A stretch of DNA of 64,000 nucleotides from Nostoc sp. CHAB 5834. GTDB taxonomy: Bacteria; Cyanobacteriota; Cyanobacteriia; Cyanobacteriales; Nostocaceae. Below the pieces are notes generated by a model that did not search any database, was not told the origin of the DNA, and saw only the letters and a list, made by a program, of their open reading frames with translations. This document shows, piece by piece, positions 35,513 through 45,497 of the stretch. The position numbers were made by a program, and so were the translations under genes. The stretch is taken from positions 62,001-126,000 of the forward strand of contig JAIVFU010000009.1 of the NCBI GenBank assembly GCA_020829485.1, read 5' to 3'. The first letter of the stretch is position 1. Every line of letters begins with the position of its first letter.

Positions 35513-36323
35513 CATCACTCACGCCTTTTTTTCCCCTACCGGGAATCAAGCCACGCCTTCCTGGCATCTGAGAAAGTAGCAGAAAACGTCGCAAATGCTG
35601 CAACTGTTCGCTATTGCCTAACAATTCCAACTGTTCTAAAGCATCCTTAAAGGGCAAATCAGAACGGTAGAGAATGCGAAAGGCTTTTTTCAGCATTTGC
35701 AAATCTGTAGAGTCCATACCAGACCGTTTAAGTCCGACAAGGTTGAGGGTTCGTACCCGCGCTGGATTTCCCTCCACTAGCATATATGGGGCCACATCCC
35801 GGTCAATCCGTGCCATGCCTCCCACCATTGCCTGTCTACCAATATGTACAAATTGATGGACACCTAAAACCCCACTCAGCCTAGCGCGTGACTCTATATG
35901 CACATGACCCGCCAAGGCCACAGAGTTAGCAATCACTACCTGGTCTTCAATCACGCAGTTATGAGCCACATGGACATAAGCCATCAGTAAGTTACCATCG
36001 CCAATCACCGTCGCTTCACCAGCACCAGTAGCGCGGTTAATGGTAACGTACTCACGAATCAAGTTGTTATCACCAATTTTGACCCAGGTTGGTTCTCCCA
36101 CAAACTTGAGATCCTGGGGTTCCATGCCGATGGCTGCACCTGTAAAAATCTGATTTTGCGCCCCAATTTCACAAGGCCCCTCTAGCACGGCATGAGCGCC
36201 GATTATTGTTTCAGGGCCCACTTTGACATGCTCTCCAATCACAGCATAGGCACCGACTTGCACTGTATGGTGGAGTTCCGATTTCGGATGAATTACAGCA
36301 GTTGGATGAATTAGCGTTTTCAA
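35505..36323 (-). CDS. lpxA: UDP-N-acetylglucosamine acyltransferase
   Basis: A 272-residue left-handed beta-helix protein that transfers a hydroxyacyl chain from acyl carrier protein to UDP-GlcNAc, the first step of lipid A synthesis. The N-terminal two thirds is a run of hexapeptide repeats (IHPTAVIHPKSELHHTVQVGAYAVIGEHVKVGP). It has MAYVHVAHNCVIEDQVVIANSVALAGHV, with the catalytic His in the HVAHNC stretch. The C-terminal helical domain ends in a basic tail. The start is a TTG at 36323 with a GGAG site eight bases before it. fabZ lies 312 bases upstream. Confidence 0.95.
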   Translation of the reverse strand: MKTLIHPTAVIHPKSELHHTVQVGAYAVIGEHVKVGPETIIGAHAVLEGPCEIGAQNQIFTGAAIGMEPQDLKFVGEPTWVKIGDNNLIREYVTINRATGAGEATVIGDGNLLMAYVHVAHNCVIEDQVVIANSVALAGHVHIESRARLSGVLGVHQFVHIGRQAMVGGMARIDRDVAPYMLVEGNPARVRTLNLVGLKRSGMDSTDLQMLKKAFRILYRSDLPFKDALEQLELLGNSEQLQHLRRFLLLSQMPGRRGLIPGRGKKGVSDES

Positions 36324-36635
36324 GGGTGAATCTCCAGAACTGTCTTGATAAGCCAGCGCCGGGTGGGGTTTTTAAAGCAGTGCGTTACCCTGGTTAAGAG
36401 AGTTATACTGACTGCCGTCCCATTGAAGCGACTGGCATTGTTGAGCGTTAAGTATTTCAGTGAACGAAAGTGTCGGGCAAAGCAAGTTAAGTGTGTTCGT
36501 GAGTGCGTCTCGTAAAGAGGGCGTCAAAAATCAAGAAATTATTCAGATGCTGTAGTGGATTTTTTTAACTGCGATCCTTTTTCAGGATTCAGTAAGGGCA
36601 TTTCACGGCTATGCCAATACCACGAAAGCAAACTT
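36324..36635. other. Spacer between fabZ and lpxA with no gene
   Basis: No open frame with coding character, no repeat and no clear hairpin terminator. The spacer is large for an operon, so lpxA may have its own promoter here. Confidence 0.5.
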
Positions 36636-37166
36636 TTAATTAACTAGAGAAAACATTAATTCCCCTTCACAAGCAAGTTGACCGTCAACTTCGGCACGAC
36701 CTTGCATCTTACCGAAACGACGTTGTTTTACCCATAACAGTTCCACCGTCATTACTAGTTGATCTCCCGGTACAACCTGGCGGCGAAAACGAACTTTATC
36801 GATACCAGCAAAGACGAACAGTCCGCCTTCTACTGAAGACATTTGAGTTAAAACAATGCCCCCAACTTGTGCCATTGCTTCGACAATTAGTACCCCTGGC
36901 ATCAGTGGGCGTGCTGGGAAATGTCCTGGGAAATGGGGTTCGTTGATAGTGACGTTTTTTACTCCAACAGCTTTTTTACCTGGAACGTAGTCAATTATTT
37001 TGTCTACAAGTAAAAATGGGTAGCGGTGGGGTAGCAATTTCTGAATTTCTTCAGATGTAAAGGTTGTTTTAATCTCAGATACGATTGTAGTCTCATTTAT
37101 AGCTTCTGATTCGGTAGATGTAGGTGTCGTCGTATCGATGGTATTCACTTCAGTGAGGATTGACAT
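36636..37166 (-). CDS. fabZ: 3-hydroxyacyl-[acyl-carrier-protein] dehydratase
   Basis: A 176-residue hot-dog fold enzyme that dehydrates hydroxyacyl-ACP in fatty-acid synthesis. The catalytic His82 (FPGHFPARP) and Glu96 ([10 protein letters not shown]) are present, and [14 protein letters not shown] marks the start of the fold. The first 33 residues are a Thr/Ser/Glu-rich extension that most bacterial FabZ lack. The ATG at 37166 is used; a TTG at 37208 would add 14 more poorly conserved residues. It lies between lpxC and lpxA, a common arrangement because FabZ and LpxA compete for the same hydroxyacyl-ACP. Confidence 0.95.
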   Translation of the reverse strand: MSILTEVNTIDTTTPTSTESEAINETTIVSEIKTTFTSEEIQKLLPHRYPFLLVDKIIDYVPGKKAVGVKNVTINEPHFPGHFPARPLMPGVLIVEAMAQVGGIVLTQMSSVEGGLFVFAGIDKVRFRRQVVPGDQLVMTVELLWVKQRRFGKMQGRAEVDGQLACEGELMFSLVN

Positions 37167-37265
37167 TGGCCGTATAGTTGATTTTTCATCTGAAAGTTGA
37201 GTAGGCAAGCGTATGTCGAAAGCCTTAATAATCCTGAATTTTAAACTTTAAATCAAATCTAAAAT

Positions 37266-38114
37266 CTAAAATCCAAAATCTAAAATTCTCTGAGCCAGTT
37301 GAATGTGTAAATTGTGGCTGGCTTTATACGCTAAGAAATGAGCAATAGGAAAAGTTCCTAGTAAACTTAAATCTCCTACTAAATCCAAGATTTTATGACG
37401 GACTGGCTCATTTGCAAATCTTAATGGTGGATTTAACCACCCTTCTGGCCCACAAACGAGTGCATTATCCAAACTGCCACCTTTAATTAACCCTGTTTTT
37501 TGTAAGTGTTCAATTTGATGCAGTAACCCAAAAGTCCTGGCGGGAGCAATTTCCGCAGCAAAGCTAGCAGAAGCTTTTTCTAGTTCAGTGGTTAGTGACC
37601 AACTGTGCCATTGATTACCAATAGTGGGCAGGTCAAAATCAATACCGTAACTAAAGCGGGTTTCTGGTGCTGGGAGGGCACATACAAAGGCATCGCCTTG
37701 ATAGACCCATATTGGTTCTGTAATAGGCTTGGGAACTTGATTGTCAACGGGCTGTGATACTAAGCCAACTTGGGCAATATTGGCTGTCCATACACTTGCT
37801 GAACCATCTAAAAGTGGAACTTCTAGGCCATCAATTTCAATCCGGGCATTATCTACACCCATACCCGAAAGCGCAGCCAACAAATGTTCTACCGTGCGAA
37901 TGGATACCTCATCTTTGCCCAATTGAGTTGAGAGAACAGTGTGACTAACTGCCGCAACTTGGGCTGGAATGATCGGCAAATCCGGTAAATCTACCCGCAC
38001 AAAGTAGCGTCCACTTCCCGCCTCAGCTGGTAGTATCCGCACCTGGGTACTAACACCGCTATGCAATCCCACCCCTGTTTGGGTGATTTCCCCAGCTATA
38101 GTGTGCTGTTGCAT
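37266..38114 (-). CDS. lpxC: UDP-3-O-acyl-N-acetylglucosamine deacetylase
   Basis: A 282-residue zinc enzyme that commits UDP-GlcNAc derivatives to lipid A. It has [16 protein letters not shown] at the start, [23 protein letters not shown] with the first zinc His, and [16 protein letters not shown] with the later zinc His and Asp. The length is a little under the E. coli protein (305). The ATG at 38114 follows the omp85 gene on the same strand after about 230 bases of repeat-like sequence. It fits the usual cyanobacterial order omp85-lpxC-fabZ-lpxA-lpxB. Confidence 0.95.
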   Translation of the reverse strand: MQQHTIAGEITQTGVGLHSGVSTQVRILPAEAGSGRYFVRVDLPDLPIIPAQVAAVSHTVLSTQLGKDEVSIRTVEHLLAALSGMGVDNARIEIDGLEVPLLDGSASVWTANIAQVGLVSQPVDNQVPKPITEPIWVYQGDAFVCALPAPETRFSYGIDFDLPTIGNQWHSWSLTTELEKASASFAAEIAPARTFGLLHQIEHLQKTGLIKGGSLDNALVCGPEGWLNPPLRFANEPVRHKILDLVGDLSLLGTFPIAHFLAYKASHNLHIQLAQRILDFGF

Positions 38115-38305
38115 AGCCGAAAAGTCAGTATATTTCCTTTAGTATTGTTCATCGTCTGTTTTGGTAAAATCCCTGATATTCCCCTGAAAATGTCATTAAT
38201 CCCTTTATCGGAACAGTATTGAGGTAAATGTAAAAATTAGCAAGCAAATCCAAAAAAGTTAATTGTCCTTTGTCCTTTGTCCTTTGTGATTCACTAATGA
38301 CCAAT

Positions 38306-38333
38306 GTACAGACGCGATTAATCGCGTCTCTAC
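38306..38333. repeat. GAGACG/CGTCTC-family palindrome between omp85 and lpxC
   Basis: GTACAGACGCGATT and its complement with one mismatch, centre GATTAATC. It sits 14 bases from the omp85 stop codon, so it may form a hairpin in the omp85-lpxC transcript. Confidence 0.8.
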
Positions 38334-38347
38334 TGACTAATGACAAA

Positions 38348-40840
38348 TTAAAACCTTTCGCCAATACCGAAATTAATTCGGTTATCACCATCATCGTTGA
38401 TACCGTAGTCAATCCGAATTGGCCCCAGTGGAGACTGGACGCGAACGCCGAGACCATAGCCGTAGCCACTACCATTTTTGTTCAAAACTTCAGCCGCCCT
38501 AGTACTAGTTCCCAGATCACTGCCGAGATCAAAAAATAGTGCGCCGCTAACTACTGAAAAAACTGGAAAGCGATACTCAACTGATGCTTGCACATAAGAG
38601 CGTCCACTAGCTAATGCTCCTTCTTCATAACCCCGAACGGAGTTGCTGCCACCAATGGTAAAAGCTTCGTAGGGAGGCAAGTCACCAAGGATAGTTCCTG
38701 CTTGCAGGTTAAATGCTAAGGTTTGTGCGCCTTTGGAGAGGCTAATGAGCTTGATAGGTAAATATTGACTGTAGCTCCCCCGCAATCTGGTGAGCAAGAT
38801 GTTGCCTAGCCCGACAGGAACCGATTGATCGACCCCGAAGCGGAGATAAGAACCGCTAGTGGGTTGCAATGGGTTATTACGGAGATCGCGCTGTAGACCC
38901 ACTTGGAACAGCAACAAATCGTCTTGACCTGTGTTAGATTCAGTCAGGTCAATTGTTCTGTTTGGGTCAGGTATATTATTATCGCCGATTACTGCTCCTT
39001 GTTTTCTCAGATTGCCATCAGCATCACGGGCGGAAACTCGTTGATACTGTAAACCTGCTGAGGCAGTCCAAACTGAACTTTTGTAAGGATTGCCGGAAAG
39101 GGGACGGGTAAAGGTGACACCACCACCTACACGGAGAATCCGGGGGCGATCCTGAGCATCTGTATTAGTAGGATTATCTGAGTCAAACGTCCTAATATCT
39201 TGATCTTGACCATCAAAGATCAACGAAATGGAACTGCGGCGAAAAATATTGGTTGTGTAGGAAGTCCGGTAAGGATCTCCAGCAATCCAGGGGTCTGTAA
39301 ACCGCACATCAAACAGCAGTTCCCGTTCTCCCACCTGTACTTCTGCTCCCAGTTTTTGGTTTCTACCGTTCAGGTTTTGCTGTTGATAGCTAACTGTTCC
39401 AAAAAGTCCGCTAGCAGAACTAATCCCTGCACCAGCTGCAATCGAACCACTGCTGCGTTCAGCTACATTTACTACTACATCCACTTTGCTGGGGTCAGTA
39501 CCAGGGTCAAGGGAGACATTCACATCTTCAAACAGTCCTAGTCCATACACGCGCTGTAAGTCTCTTTGCACTGTGTTGCGATTGAATACTTGTCCTGGCT
39601 TCAACTCCACTTCTCGCGTAATGATATAATCCTGTGTCCGTCCCCGAATTGGTTGTCCCTTCTCGTCTGTCTCCTGACCATCTTTATTGCGGAACCGGAC
39701 TCGAATGTTTTCTACTACACCTTCTGCTACTTGTAAGGTAACAACCCCGTTTTCAGAAACTTGTGGCGCTCCAATCACGTTAGCTAGTACGTAACCTTGG
39801 TCTTGATACCGCTTGTTTAACTGCTTGATGCCTTCCTGCAAGTCACGCAAGTTGAGGATTCTGCCATACTGATCCTTAAATACTTCATCCACAGTATTAG
39901 CTGGGAGTACAGAAGCAACACCAGTGCCAGGATTGGCTTGCACTTCTACCTTGCTTAAAATGGGGTTAGGCTGTACAACAAAGCTCACCCGTACTCCCAA
40001 GGGGGTATCTTCTGGCGCTGCTTGCACGTTGGAGAAGAAGCCAGTACCAAAGATGGCGTTAATATCTTCTTGCAGTTGGCTGCGGGTTGTGGTTTGTCCT
40101 GGTTGGGTACGAATTACTTTGTAAACTTGGTTTTCCAGTTCTGGTGATAGTTGGCCAGCCTGTGATCTAATTACTACTTCCGACACCAGTACGCGGGGGT
40201 CATTGGCTTCTGGAACTGTGTTGGGTTGAGTATTTCCTGGAGTTGTGGGCGGGTTAACATTCTGCGGACTGGGAGTCGCACCTGGGCTTGGGGCAGGTGT
40301 TCTTTGTTGACTACCTGGGAATGGAAGATCAGGAGTGGAGGATGGTTCTGGAGTTGTAGGTAATAAAGGTTCCGTTGTCGGTGGGTTGACATTTTCTGGG
40401 ACTGGAGTTGTCTCAGGAGTTGGGGAAGGCGTTGGTTGTTGAATTTCTGGCGGTGGAATGTCTGGAGTGGGAGACGGCTGTTGAGTAGGGTTAGGATCTA
40501 TTGGAGGGGTTTGTGCAGTTTTTGGCGTTGTGGAGGTTGGCACGATTACCTTTGGGGTTGCTGCATCTACGCCCAACCCAGGCATCCTTGCTGGATTGGC
40601 AGGGTAAACTGCTACAATGTGGGATTTCTCCGCCTCCATAACCCTTGTGGGATTAGGTCGAGACTCTAAACTTTTACTATCAACCTCACCAGTATCCTTT
40701 TCTGGGCGCTGATTTGTTTCTAGTGTCAAAACTTCTGTTGTCTGTTTTGAACTGTTGGCGGTTTCTGCATTTGCACTCAATGAACCGCCCAAAGGGGCTG
40801 CAATTGCTACTGCTGCCAGCAACATGGGAGATAAACGCAT
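38348..40840 (-). CDS. bamA: Omp85/BamA-family outer-membrane assembly protein
   Basis: An 830-residue outer-membrane protein. A signal peptide (MRLSPMLLAAVAIAAPLGGSLSANA) is followed by a region about 85-205 rich in Pro, Thr and Glu (PNPTQQPSPTPDIPPPEIQ...). Then come three POTRA domains between about 210 and 465, typical of cyanobacterial Omp85 and chloroplast Toc75 (VNVAERSSGSIAAGAGISS marks the start of the barrel). The C-terminal barrel (residues 470-830) ends in NFGIGERF, with the terminal Phe used for outer-membrane insertion. It inserts beta-barrel proteins. ATG at 40840. It lies between purC and lpxC. Confidence 0.95.
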   Translation of the reverse strand: MRLSPMLLAAVAIAAPLGGSLSANAETANSSKQTTEVLTLETNQRPEKDTGEVDSKSLESRPNPTRVMEAEKSHIVAVYPANPARMPGLGVDAATPKVIVPTSTTPKTAQTPPIDPNPTQQPSPTPDIPPPEIQQPTPSPTPETTPVPENVNPPTTEPLLPTTPEPSSTPDLPFPGSQQRTPAPSPGATPSPQNVNPPTTPGNTQPNTVPEANDPRVLVSEVVIRSQAGQLSPELENQVYKVIRTQPGQTTTRSQLQEDINAIFGTGFFSNVQAAPEDTPLGVRVSFVVQPNPILSKVEVQANPGTGVASVLPANTVDEVFKDQYGRILNLRDLQEGIKQLNKRYQDQGYVLANVIGAPQVSENGVVTLQVAEGVVENIRVRFRNKDGQETDEKGQPIRGRTQDYIITREVELKPGQVFNRNTVQRDLQRVYGLGLFEDVNVSLDPGTDPSKVDVVVNVAERSSGSIAAGAGISSASGLFGTVSYQQQNLNGRNQKLGAEVQVGERELLFDVRFTDPWIAGDPYRTSYTTNIFRRSSISLIFDGQDQDIRTFDSDNPTNTDAQDRPRILRVGGGVTFTRPLSGNPYKSSVWTASAGLQYQRVSARDADGNLRKQGAVIGDNNIPDPNRTIDLTESNTGQDDLLLFQVGLQRDLRNNPLQPTSGSYLRFGVDQSVPVGLGNILLTRLRGSYSQYLPIKLISLSKGAQTLAFNLQAGTILGDLPPYEAFTIGGSNSVRGYEEGALASGRSYVQASVEYRFPVFSVVSGALFFDLGSDLGTSTRAAEVLNKNGSGYGYGLGVRVQSPLGPIRIDYGINDDGDNRINFGIGERF

Positions 40841-40904
40841 TTTACTTATAATTCCTCTTCACGACCACACACACACCATCACAAATAGTCATTAGTCATT
40901 AGTC

Positions 40905-40930
40905 AGAGACGCGATTAATCGCGTCTGTAC
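40905..40930. repeat. GAGACG/CGTCTC-family palindrome upstream of omp85
   Basis: AGAGACGCGATT with its near complement, same centre as the copy at 38306. It is preceded by GTCATTA heptamers and lies in the purC-omp85 spacer, so these two palindromes bracket the omp85 gene. Confidence 0.8.
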
Positions 40931-40997
40931 AATGGTCATTGGTGAATAACCATTGGACTTTGGACAATCCACACGAGTTTAATTGATTTTTATCCAT

Positions 40998-41735
40998 TTA
41001 ATTATTACTCTCTACTGCTTTTAGCACTCTTTGTAAAACCTCCTGGTAGGCATCCTCTACATTTCCTAAGTCCCGGCGAAAGCGGTCTTTATCCATTACC
41101 CGGCGGTTTGAATCCTGTTCTGCGGTATCCCATAAACGGCAGGTGTCGGGGCTAATTTCGTCTGCCAAGAGCAACTGCTGCTGTGAGTCCAAACCAAACT
41201 CTAGTTTGAAGTCTACTAGGGTAATGCCGCATCGTTGCCAAAAGTTATTGAGAAATTCATTGATTTGCAATGCAAGATGTGTAATTGCGTCTACTTGTTC
41301 CGCAGTAGCTAGTTCTAGCAGATACAGGCGATCGCGTGTCAGCAAAGGATCTCCTAACTGATCGTTCTTATAATAAAACTCAACCAAAGGCTGTTTTAGA
41401 ATTGTACCCACTGGTAAGCCTGTTTGCTGAGACAAACTGCCAGCAGCAATATTTCTGATAACTACTTCTAAGGGTAAAATCTTTACTGCCTTCACCCGCA
41501 TCTGATTCGGGGTAGGGCTGTCGATAAAGTGAGTCTTTATACCATTTGCCTCCAACTGTTTAAAAAGCTGGCTAGAAATGCTACAATTAATTTTTCCCTT
41601 CTCTTGGATACTGCCACGTTTTTGGGCGTTAAACGCCGTGGCATCGTCTTTAAAATCGGCCAACAAGACTTCCGGATCGTCTGTTGTATAGAGAATCTTG
41701 GCTTTGCCTTCGTATAACTTGGAATTAACAGACAT
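40998..41735 (-). CDS. purC: Phosphoribosylaminoimidazole-succinocarboxamide synthase
   Basis: A 245-residue ATP-dependent ligase that joins aspartate to CAIR in purine synthesis. Conserved parts: LYEGKAKILYTTDDPEVLLADFKDDATAFNAQKRG, MRVKAVKILPLEVVIRNIAAGSL, LEFGLDSQQQLLLADEISPDTCRLWD and DKDRFRRDLG. The length is normal for the family. ATG at 41735. It precedes omp85, a stable neighbour pair in heterocystous cyanobacteria, although there is no functional link. Confidence 0.95.
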   Translation of the reverse strand: MSVNSKLYEGKAKILYTTDDPEVLLADFKDDATAFNAQKRGSIQEKGKINCSISSQLFKQLEANGIKTHFIDSPTPNQMRVKAVKILPLEVVIRNIAAGSLSQQTGLPVGTILKQPLVEFYYKNDQLGDPLLTRDRLYLLELATAEQVDAITHLALQINEFLNNFWQRCGITLVDFKLEFGLDSQQQLLLADEISPDTCRLWDTAEQDSNRRVMDKDRFRRDLGNVEDAYQEVLQRVLKAVESNN

Positions 41736-42432
41736 GGTGGCAGGTAAAGTTCTAGGCGATAGACAAAAGTTGTCCTTTGAGGCTTCACCATTTTATCTTT
41801 AGTTATTAACTATTAGCTATTGATGATTATTTAGGAGGGTGCAGGACACGGTTAATTGGGCAGAGGTCTATGGCAGGAACCCGCAGAGCGGGAAGAGGGC
41901 AGACGGGCACAGAGGAAAATCTTTCCGCTCTGTTCTCATTCGCCTTTACCTCTTTTTGGTCACAGCCCAGCAGAAAGTTGCTAAAGACCCACTACTGAAT
42001 CTCTAACTTTTAACAGACGACAATTTGCTTTAAGCCATACTATGTTTGCCTAAATACTTTTACCCTCAAAAATCTGTAACTATTTTTGCAAAAATAAGAA
42101 ATACTAAATAATACGGGTATTTTTTTGTATAGTGTAACTCAGGGTTTCAACTTAAGTTAATCACAGTCATAAATTTATAAATTAAGATGAGATCAATTGA
42201 CAACTGGGAGGTAAGTCGAATATTCTCTTTAGTTACTTTAGCAGAAACTTTTTTTGCAAATTTTACAGTAAAAGTATTTCAAGCTTTATTTTCTAGTCTC
42301 AAAATCTAAATCAACCAATTCCCGCATCATTAATTGGAAAAGGAGTTCGATGGTTGGAGTTACCGCAGTGTGACAACAGTAAAGATAGCGGTAGCTAATG
42401 ATTCAGCTTTAGAGATTTAAACACAAGGGGAG
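41736..42432. other. Divergent spacer upstream of purC with no gene
   Basis: About 700 bp of mostly AT-rich sequence between purC (minus) and the DUF7219-like gene (plus). No open frame of coding character and no repeat family member was seen. It should contain both promoters. Confidence 0.5.
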
Positions 42433-42456
42433 TTGAATAAATTGGAGAACAAAATA

Positions 42457-42717
42457 GTGAACAAGGATGATTTTCTTTATCCTCGCGGTCGCTACTACGG
42501 CCAGGTGAAGCCAGAAAACTTGGTTTTTAATGCAAATCTACAAGAATTTGCCCAACGAGTAAGCTACATTTGCAACTTAGAAACAGGTGGAAAGCTGCCT
42601 CCAGGTCAAGCTTACGAACAAATAAAGGATCTATGGAAACATTTGAAACGCTCAAAAAAAGAGCTAAGAATTGGCGAAGATCCGTTTCAGGATGACCAAG
42701 GGGAGGTTGAAGGTTGA
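42457..42717 (+). CDS. DUF7219-like small cyanobacterial protein
   Basis: An 86-residue soluble protein (94 if begun at a TTG at 42433). It contains DFLYPRGRYYGQVKPENLVFNANLQEFAQRVSYICNLETGGKLPPGQAYEQIKDLWKHLKRSKKE in pieces: YPRGRYYG, FNANLQEFAQRVSYICNLET and IKDLWKHLKRSKKEL. This reads as the small helical DUF7219 proteins of cyanobacteria, for which no function is known. I prefer the GTG at 42457 because GGAG lies nine bases upstream. It is alone on the plus strand and ends 40 bases from the convergent cyclase gene. Confidence 0.65.
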   Translation: MNKDDFLYPRGRYYGQVKPENLVFNANLQEFAQRVSYICNLETGGKLPPGQAYEQIKDLWKHLKRSKKELRIGEDPFQDDQGEVEG

Positions 42718-42755
42718 AGGGGACAAGGGGAAAAACTATACCCAATGACAAATGA

Positions 42756-45374
42756 CTATTTAGTAAGCATTGTCCAAATACCATCCCAGGATTGTGGGGG
42801 CGGCGCTTGTTGGTAATTACGCGCCCGTTCTAGATGGATATCAACAGCTTGGTCTTGGGGTTGGATGCATTTGGCGGCTTCAAAACAGGCGATCGCTTGT
42901 GAGAAGTTGCGCGATAAATAAGCCGAGCGTCCAGTATGATAGTGAAATAAAAACTCTTGAGTGTTGGCATCTAGAGGGGTATTGCGATCGCCAATTAACT
43001 CGTAGATATTAACTGCCTGGTGTTTCCCTTTGACTCGAATTTTATCTAATTGGCGCACCCAAATGCGATCGCTGCAAAGCTGATAAGTAAATTCGCTTAT
43101 AATTATATCACAACCATAATCCTTAGTTACCGCTTCTAAACGCGAACTCAAATTTACGCCATCTCCAATTACCGTGTAATCCATCCGTTTGCGGGAACCA
43201 ATATTACCCGAAACCACATCCCCAGAACTAATCCCAATACCAATATGGATTTGTGGCTGTGCCTGGATAATTCGCCGTCGGTTAAATTCCTCTAACCGTT
43301 GTCGCATATCTAATGCTGACTGTACAGCCCTCCAAGCATGATTTTCTGTCAGTGGTAGCGGCGCACCAAATACCGCCATTAAGGCATCACCAATAAATTT
43401 ATCGAGAGTGCCTTCGTGGTTAAAAACCGCCTCTACCATTGTTTCAAAATACTGATTGAGCAGCAATACCACTTCGGCTGCACCGAGATTTTCTGTAAGT
43501 GTAGTGTAGCCTCGGATATCAGAAAACAAGATGGTTACTTCCTTGCGCTCACCCACCATTAAAGCATCTTCCCCCAAAGCCATAACTTGTTCGGCTACAT
43601 GGGGCGTTAGGTAGCGGGACATGGTGGTTTTCATCCGTTTTTCCTGGCTGATGTCTTCTAACACCACCAAACCACCCCGGACACCGCCTTCGGGGTTAGT
43701 TAGGGGATTAACAGTGAGATTTGTGCTGCGTTCTAATTTTTGTACTTCATTAGCAGTAAGAAACTCAGATTGGGAAGTCAGGGGTAGATTCCAGGGAATG
43801 AACATATCGGGGTTAGTGCGATCGCGCAGTGCTAAAATTGAGTGCTGAGTACTCAATTTTGATTCTTGAGCCTCACTTTTAACTCCTAAGTCCTCACTCT
43901 TCACTTGAAAAATTCCTACTATCAAACTTTGCTCTGGCACATAATGTTTAGCTCCAGTTTTTAAACTATCTTCTAGCCGCATTTGGAGATTTTCAATTGG
44001 CACAACTTCCCAAACTAGCCGACCAATCAAATTTTGTTCCCACGAAAGCTTGTTGTTCTTACTATTAGCATCTTTTATAGGACAGCCCAGCAACTCTAGC
44101 GCCGCATCATTAATCGTAACAATGCGTCCTGCCATATCTGTAGATATCACTGCATCTGATAAACTTTGTAAAATATCTTTTTGATACTGTTTTTCTAACA
44201 GCACATTTTCAAACAGACGAGCATTTTCTAAAGCAACTCCTGCCTGAATATTAAAAGCCCGCATAAACTCTTCATCAGAAGCGGTAAAACTGCTTTGTTG
44301 CTTATTAATTAATTGGGTAACGCCTATTAATTCATTTGCCGAATTAAATACTGGCAAACACAGGATACTACGAGTTACATAGCCAGTTTTTCTATCTGTA
44401 GTCGGATCAAACCGAGGATCTTTATAAGCATCGGAAATATTTAAGGCTTCACCAGTGGAAGCCACATAGCCAGCAATGCCACGGTTAGCGGGAATACGGA
44501 TTTCTAGCAAGTTCGTGCCATCCGCCGCCACTGCAACTTTCGTCCAGAGTTCGCTCATCTCTTTACGATATAAAAATAGTGTGCTGCGGTCTGCTTGCAT
44601 TAAAATTCGAGCTTGCTCCATGACTATTTGCAAAGTTGCTTCTAAATCCAAACTTTGCCCCAATGTCTGAGTTGCCCGCAACAAAGCCGTTGCGCCTCTT
44701 TGATTACGAGCGGCTACATAAAAAGATTGGCAGCTTTCCAGAATAATACCAATAGAAGCGGCGAAATCTCGAAACCGTTCTTCATCATCAGAATTAAACG
44801 GAACATTCCCGGTTTTATTAGCCAGTTGCACTACTGCTACAGTCTGATTTTTGCTACTGGTAACAGGCATACATAAAATATTATGGATTTTGTAGCCCAT
44901 TTGTTTTTCAAGTTCTGGGCTAAATAAGGGATGAGTATAAGTTTCAGATATATTTAGATATTCACCTGTACTAGCAACATGACCGGGGATACCCACTGTA
45001 ATGGGAGTCCGAATTTCTAAGAATTTTTGGGTATTATCTTGGGGAACTTTTGACCACAGTTGACCTTTGTCATAGTCAACTAAAAAAATAGCAGTGTGTT
45101 CTGCTTGCAGGATTTGACCAATTTTGAGTGTGATAGCTTCTAGCACCTTCTCCAACATAGTTTCTAGAGCTTCATTATTGATTAGTTCAATAGCTCTAAG
45201 AAATTGTTGGAACTCAGCAGTTATGAAGTCGAGTAAGCAAACAAATTCATTAACAGATAAGTCTTTAACACGACGCAGTAGGGCGTGAGTACGATTAACT
45301 TGAGTCAGTTCAGTTAATGTAGCCAAGACGCTACCAGTATTGGGGAGTGTCAAGTCGCTTTGCTCCGAATTCAA
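42756..45374 (-). CDS. cyaB: GAF-GAF-PAS adenylate cyclase (CyaB type)
   Basis: An 872-residue class III adenylate cyclase. Two GAF domains (about 75-215 and 235-385) each keep the cyclic-nucleotide NKxxxFxxxDE motif (LANKTGNVPFNSDDEERF; LINKQQSSFTASDEEF). A PAS domain follows (about 395-540). The cyclase domain (about 590-790) has VTILFSDIRGYTTL and DKFIGDALMAVFGAP with both metal Asp residues, then TVIGDGVNLSSRLE. A TPR-like tail ends the protein. In this family cAMP binds the GAF domains and stimulates the enzyme. The start is unclear: a TTG at 45374 gives the longest form, and a TTG seven codons later has GGAG nine bases upstream. Residues around 510-535 come from repeat-like DNA. Confidence 0.92.
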   Translation of the reverse strand: MNSEQSDLTLPNTGSVLATLTELTQVNRTHALLRRVKDLSVNEFVCLLDFITAEFQQFLRAIELINNEALETMLEKVLEAITLKIGQILQAEHTAIFLVDYDKGQLWSKVPQDNTQKFLEIRTPITVGIPGHVASTGEYLNISETYTHPLFSPELEKQMGYKIHNILCMPVTSSKNQTVAVVQLANKTGNVPFNSDDEERFRDFAASIGIILESCQSFYVAARNQRGATALLRATQTLGQSLDLEATLQIVMEQARILMQADRSTLFLYRKEMSELWTKVAVAADGTNLLEIRIPANRGIAGYVASTGEALNISDAYKDPRFDPTTDRKTGYVTRSILCLPVFNSANELIGVTQLINKQQSSFTASDEEFMRAFNIQAGVALENARLFENVLLEKQYQKDILQSLSDAVISTDMAGRIVTINDAALELLGCPIKDANSKNNKLSWEQNLIGRLVWEVVPIENLQMRLEDSLKTGAKHYVPEQSLIVGIFQVKSEDLGVKSEAQESKLSTQHSILALRDRTNPDMFIPWNLPLTSQSEFLTANEVQKLERSTNLTVNPLTNPEGGVRGGLVVLEDISQEKRMKTTMSRYLTPHVAEQVMALGEDALMVGERKEVTILFSDIRGYTTLTENLGAAEVVLLLNQYFETMVEAVFNHEGTLDKFIGDALMAVFGAPLPLTENHAWRAVQSALDMRQRLEEFNRRRIIQAQPQIHIGIGISSGDVVSGNIGSRKRMDYTVIGDGVNLSSRLEAVTKDYGCDIIISEFTYQLCSDRIWVRQLDKIRVKGKHQAVNIYELIGDRNTPLDANTQEFLFHYHTGRSAYLSRNFSQAIACFEAAKCIQPQDQAVDIHLERARNYQQAPPPQSWDGIWTMLTK

Positions 45375-45497
45375 AAGTCAAAATTCAAAATTAATAATCC
45401 CCATAAATAAATGGGCTTGTATGATAAGTCTGTTTCGGTCATGGGAATTTTAGATTTTAGATTTTGGCATTGGTTATTAATTCTTCTTCCTCATCTC

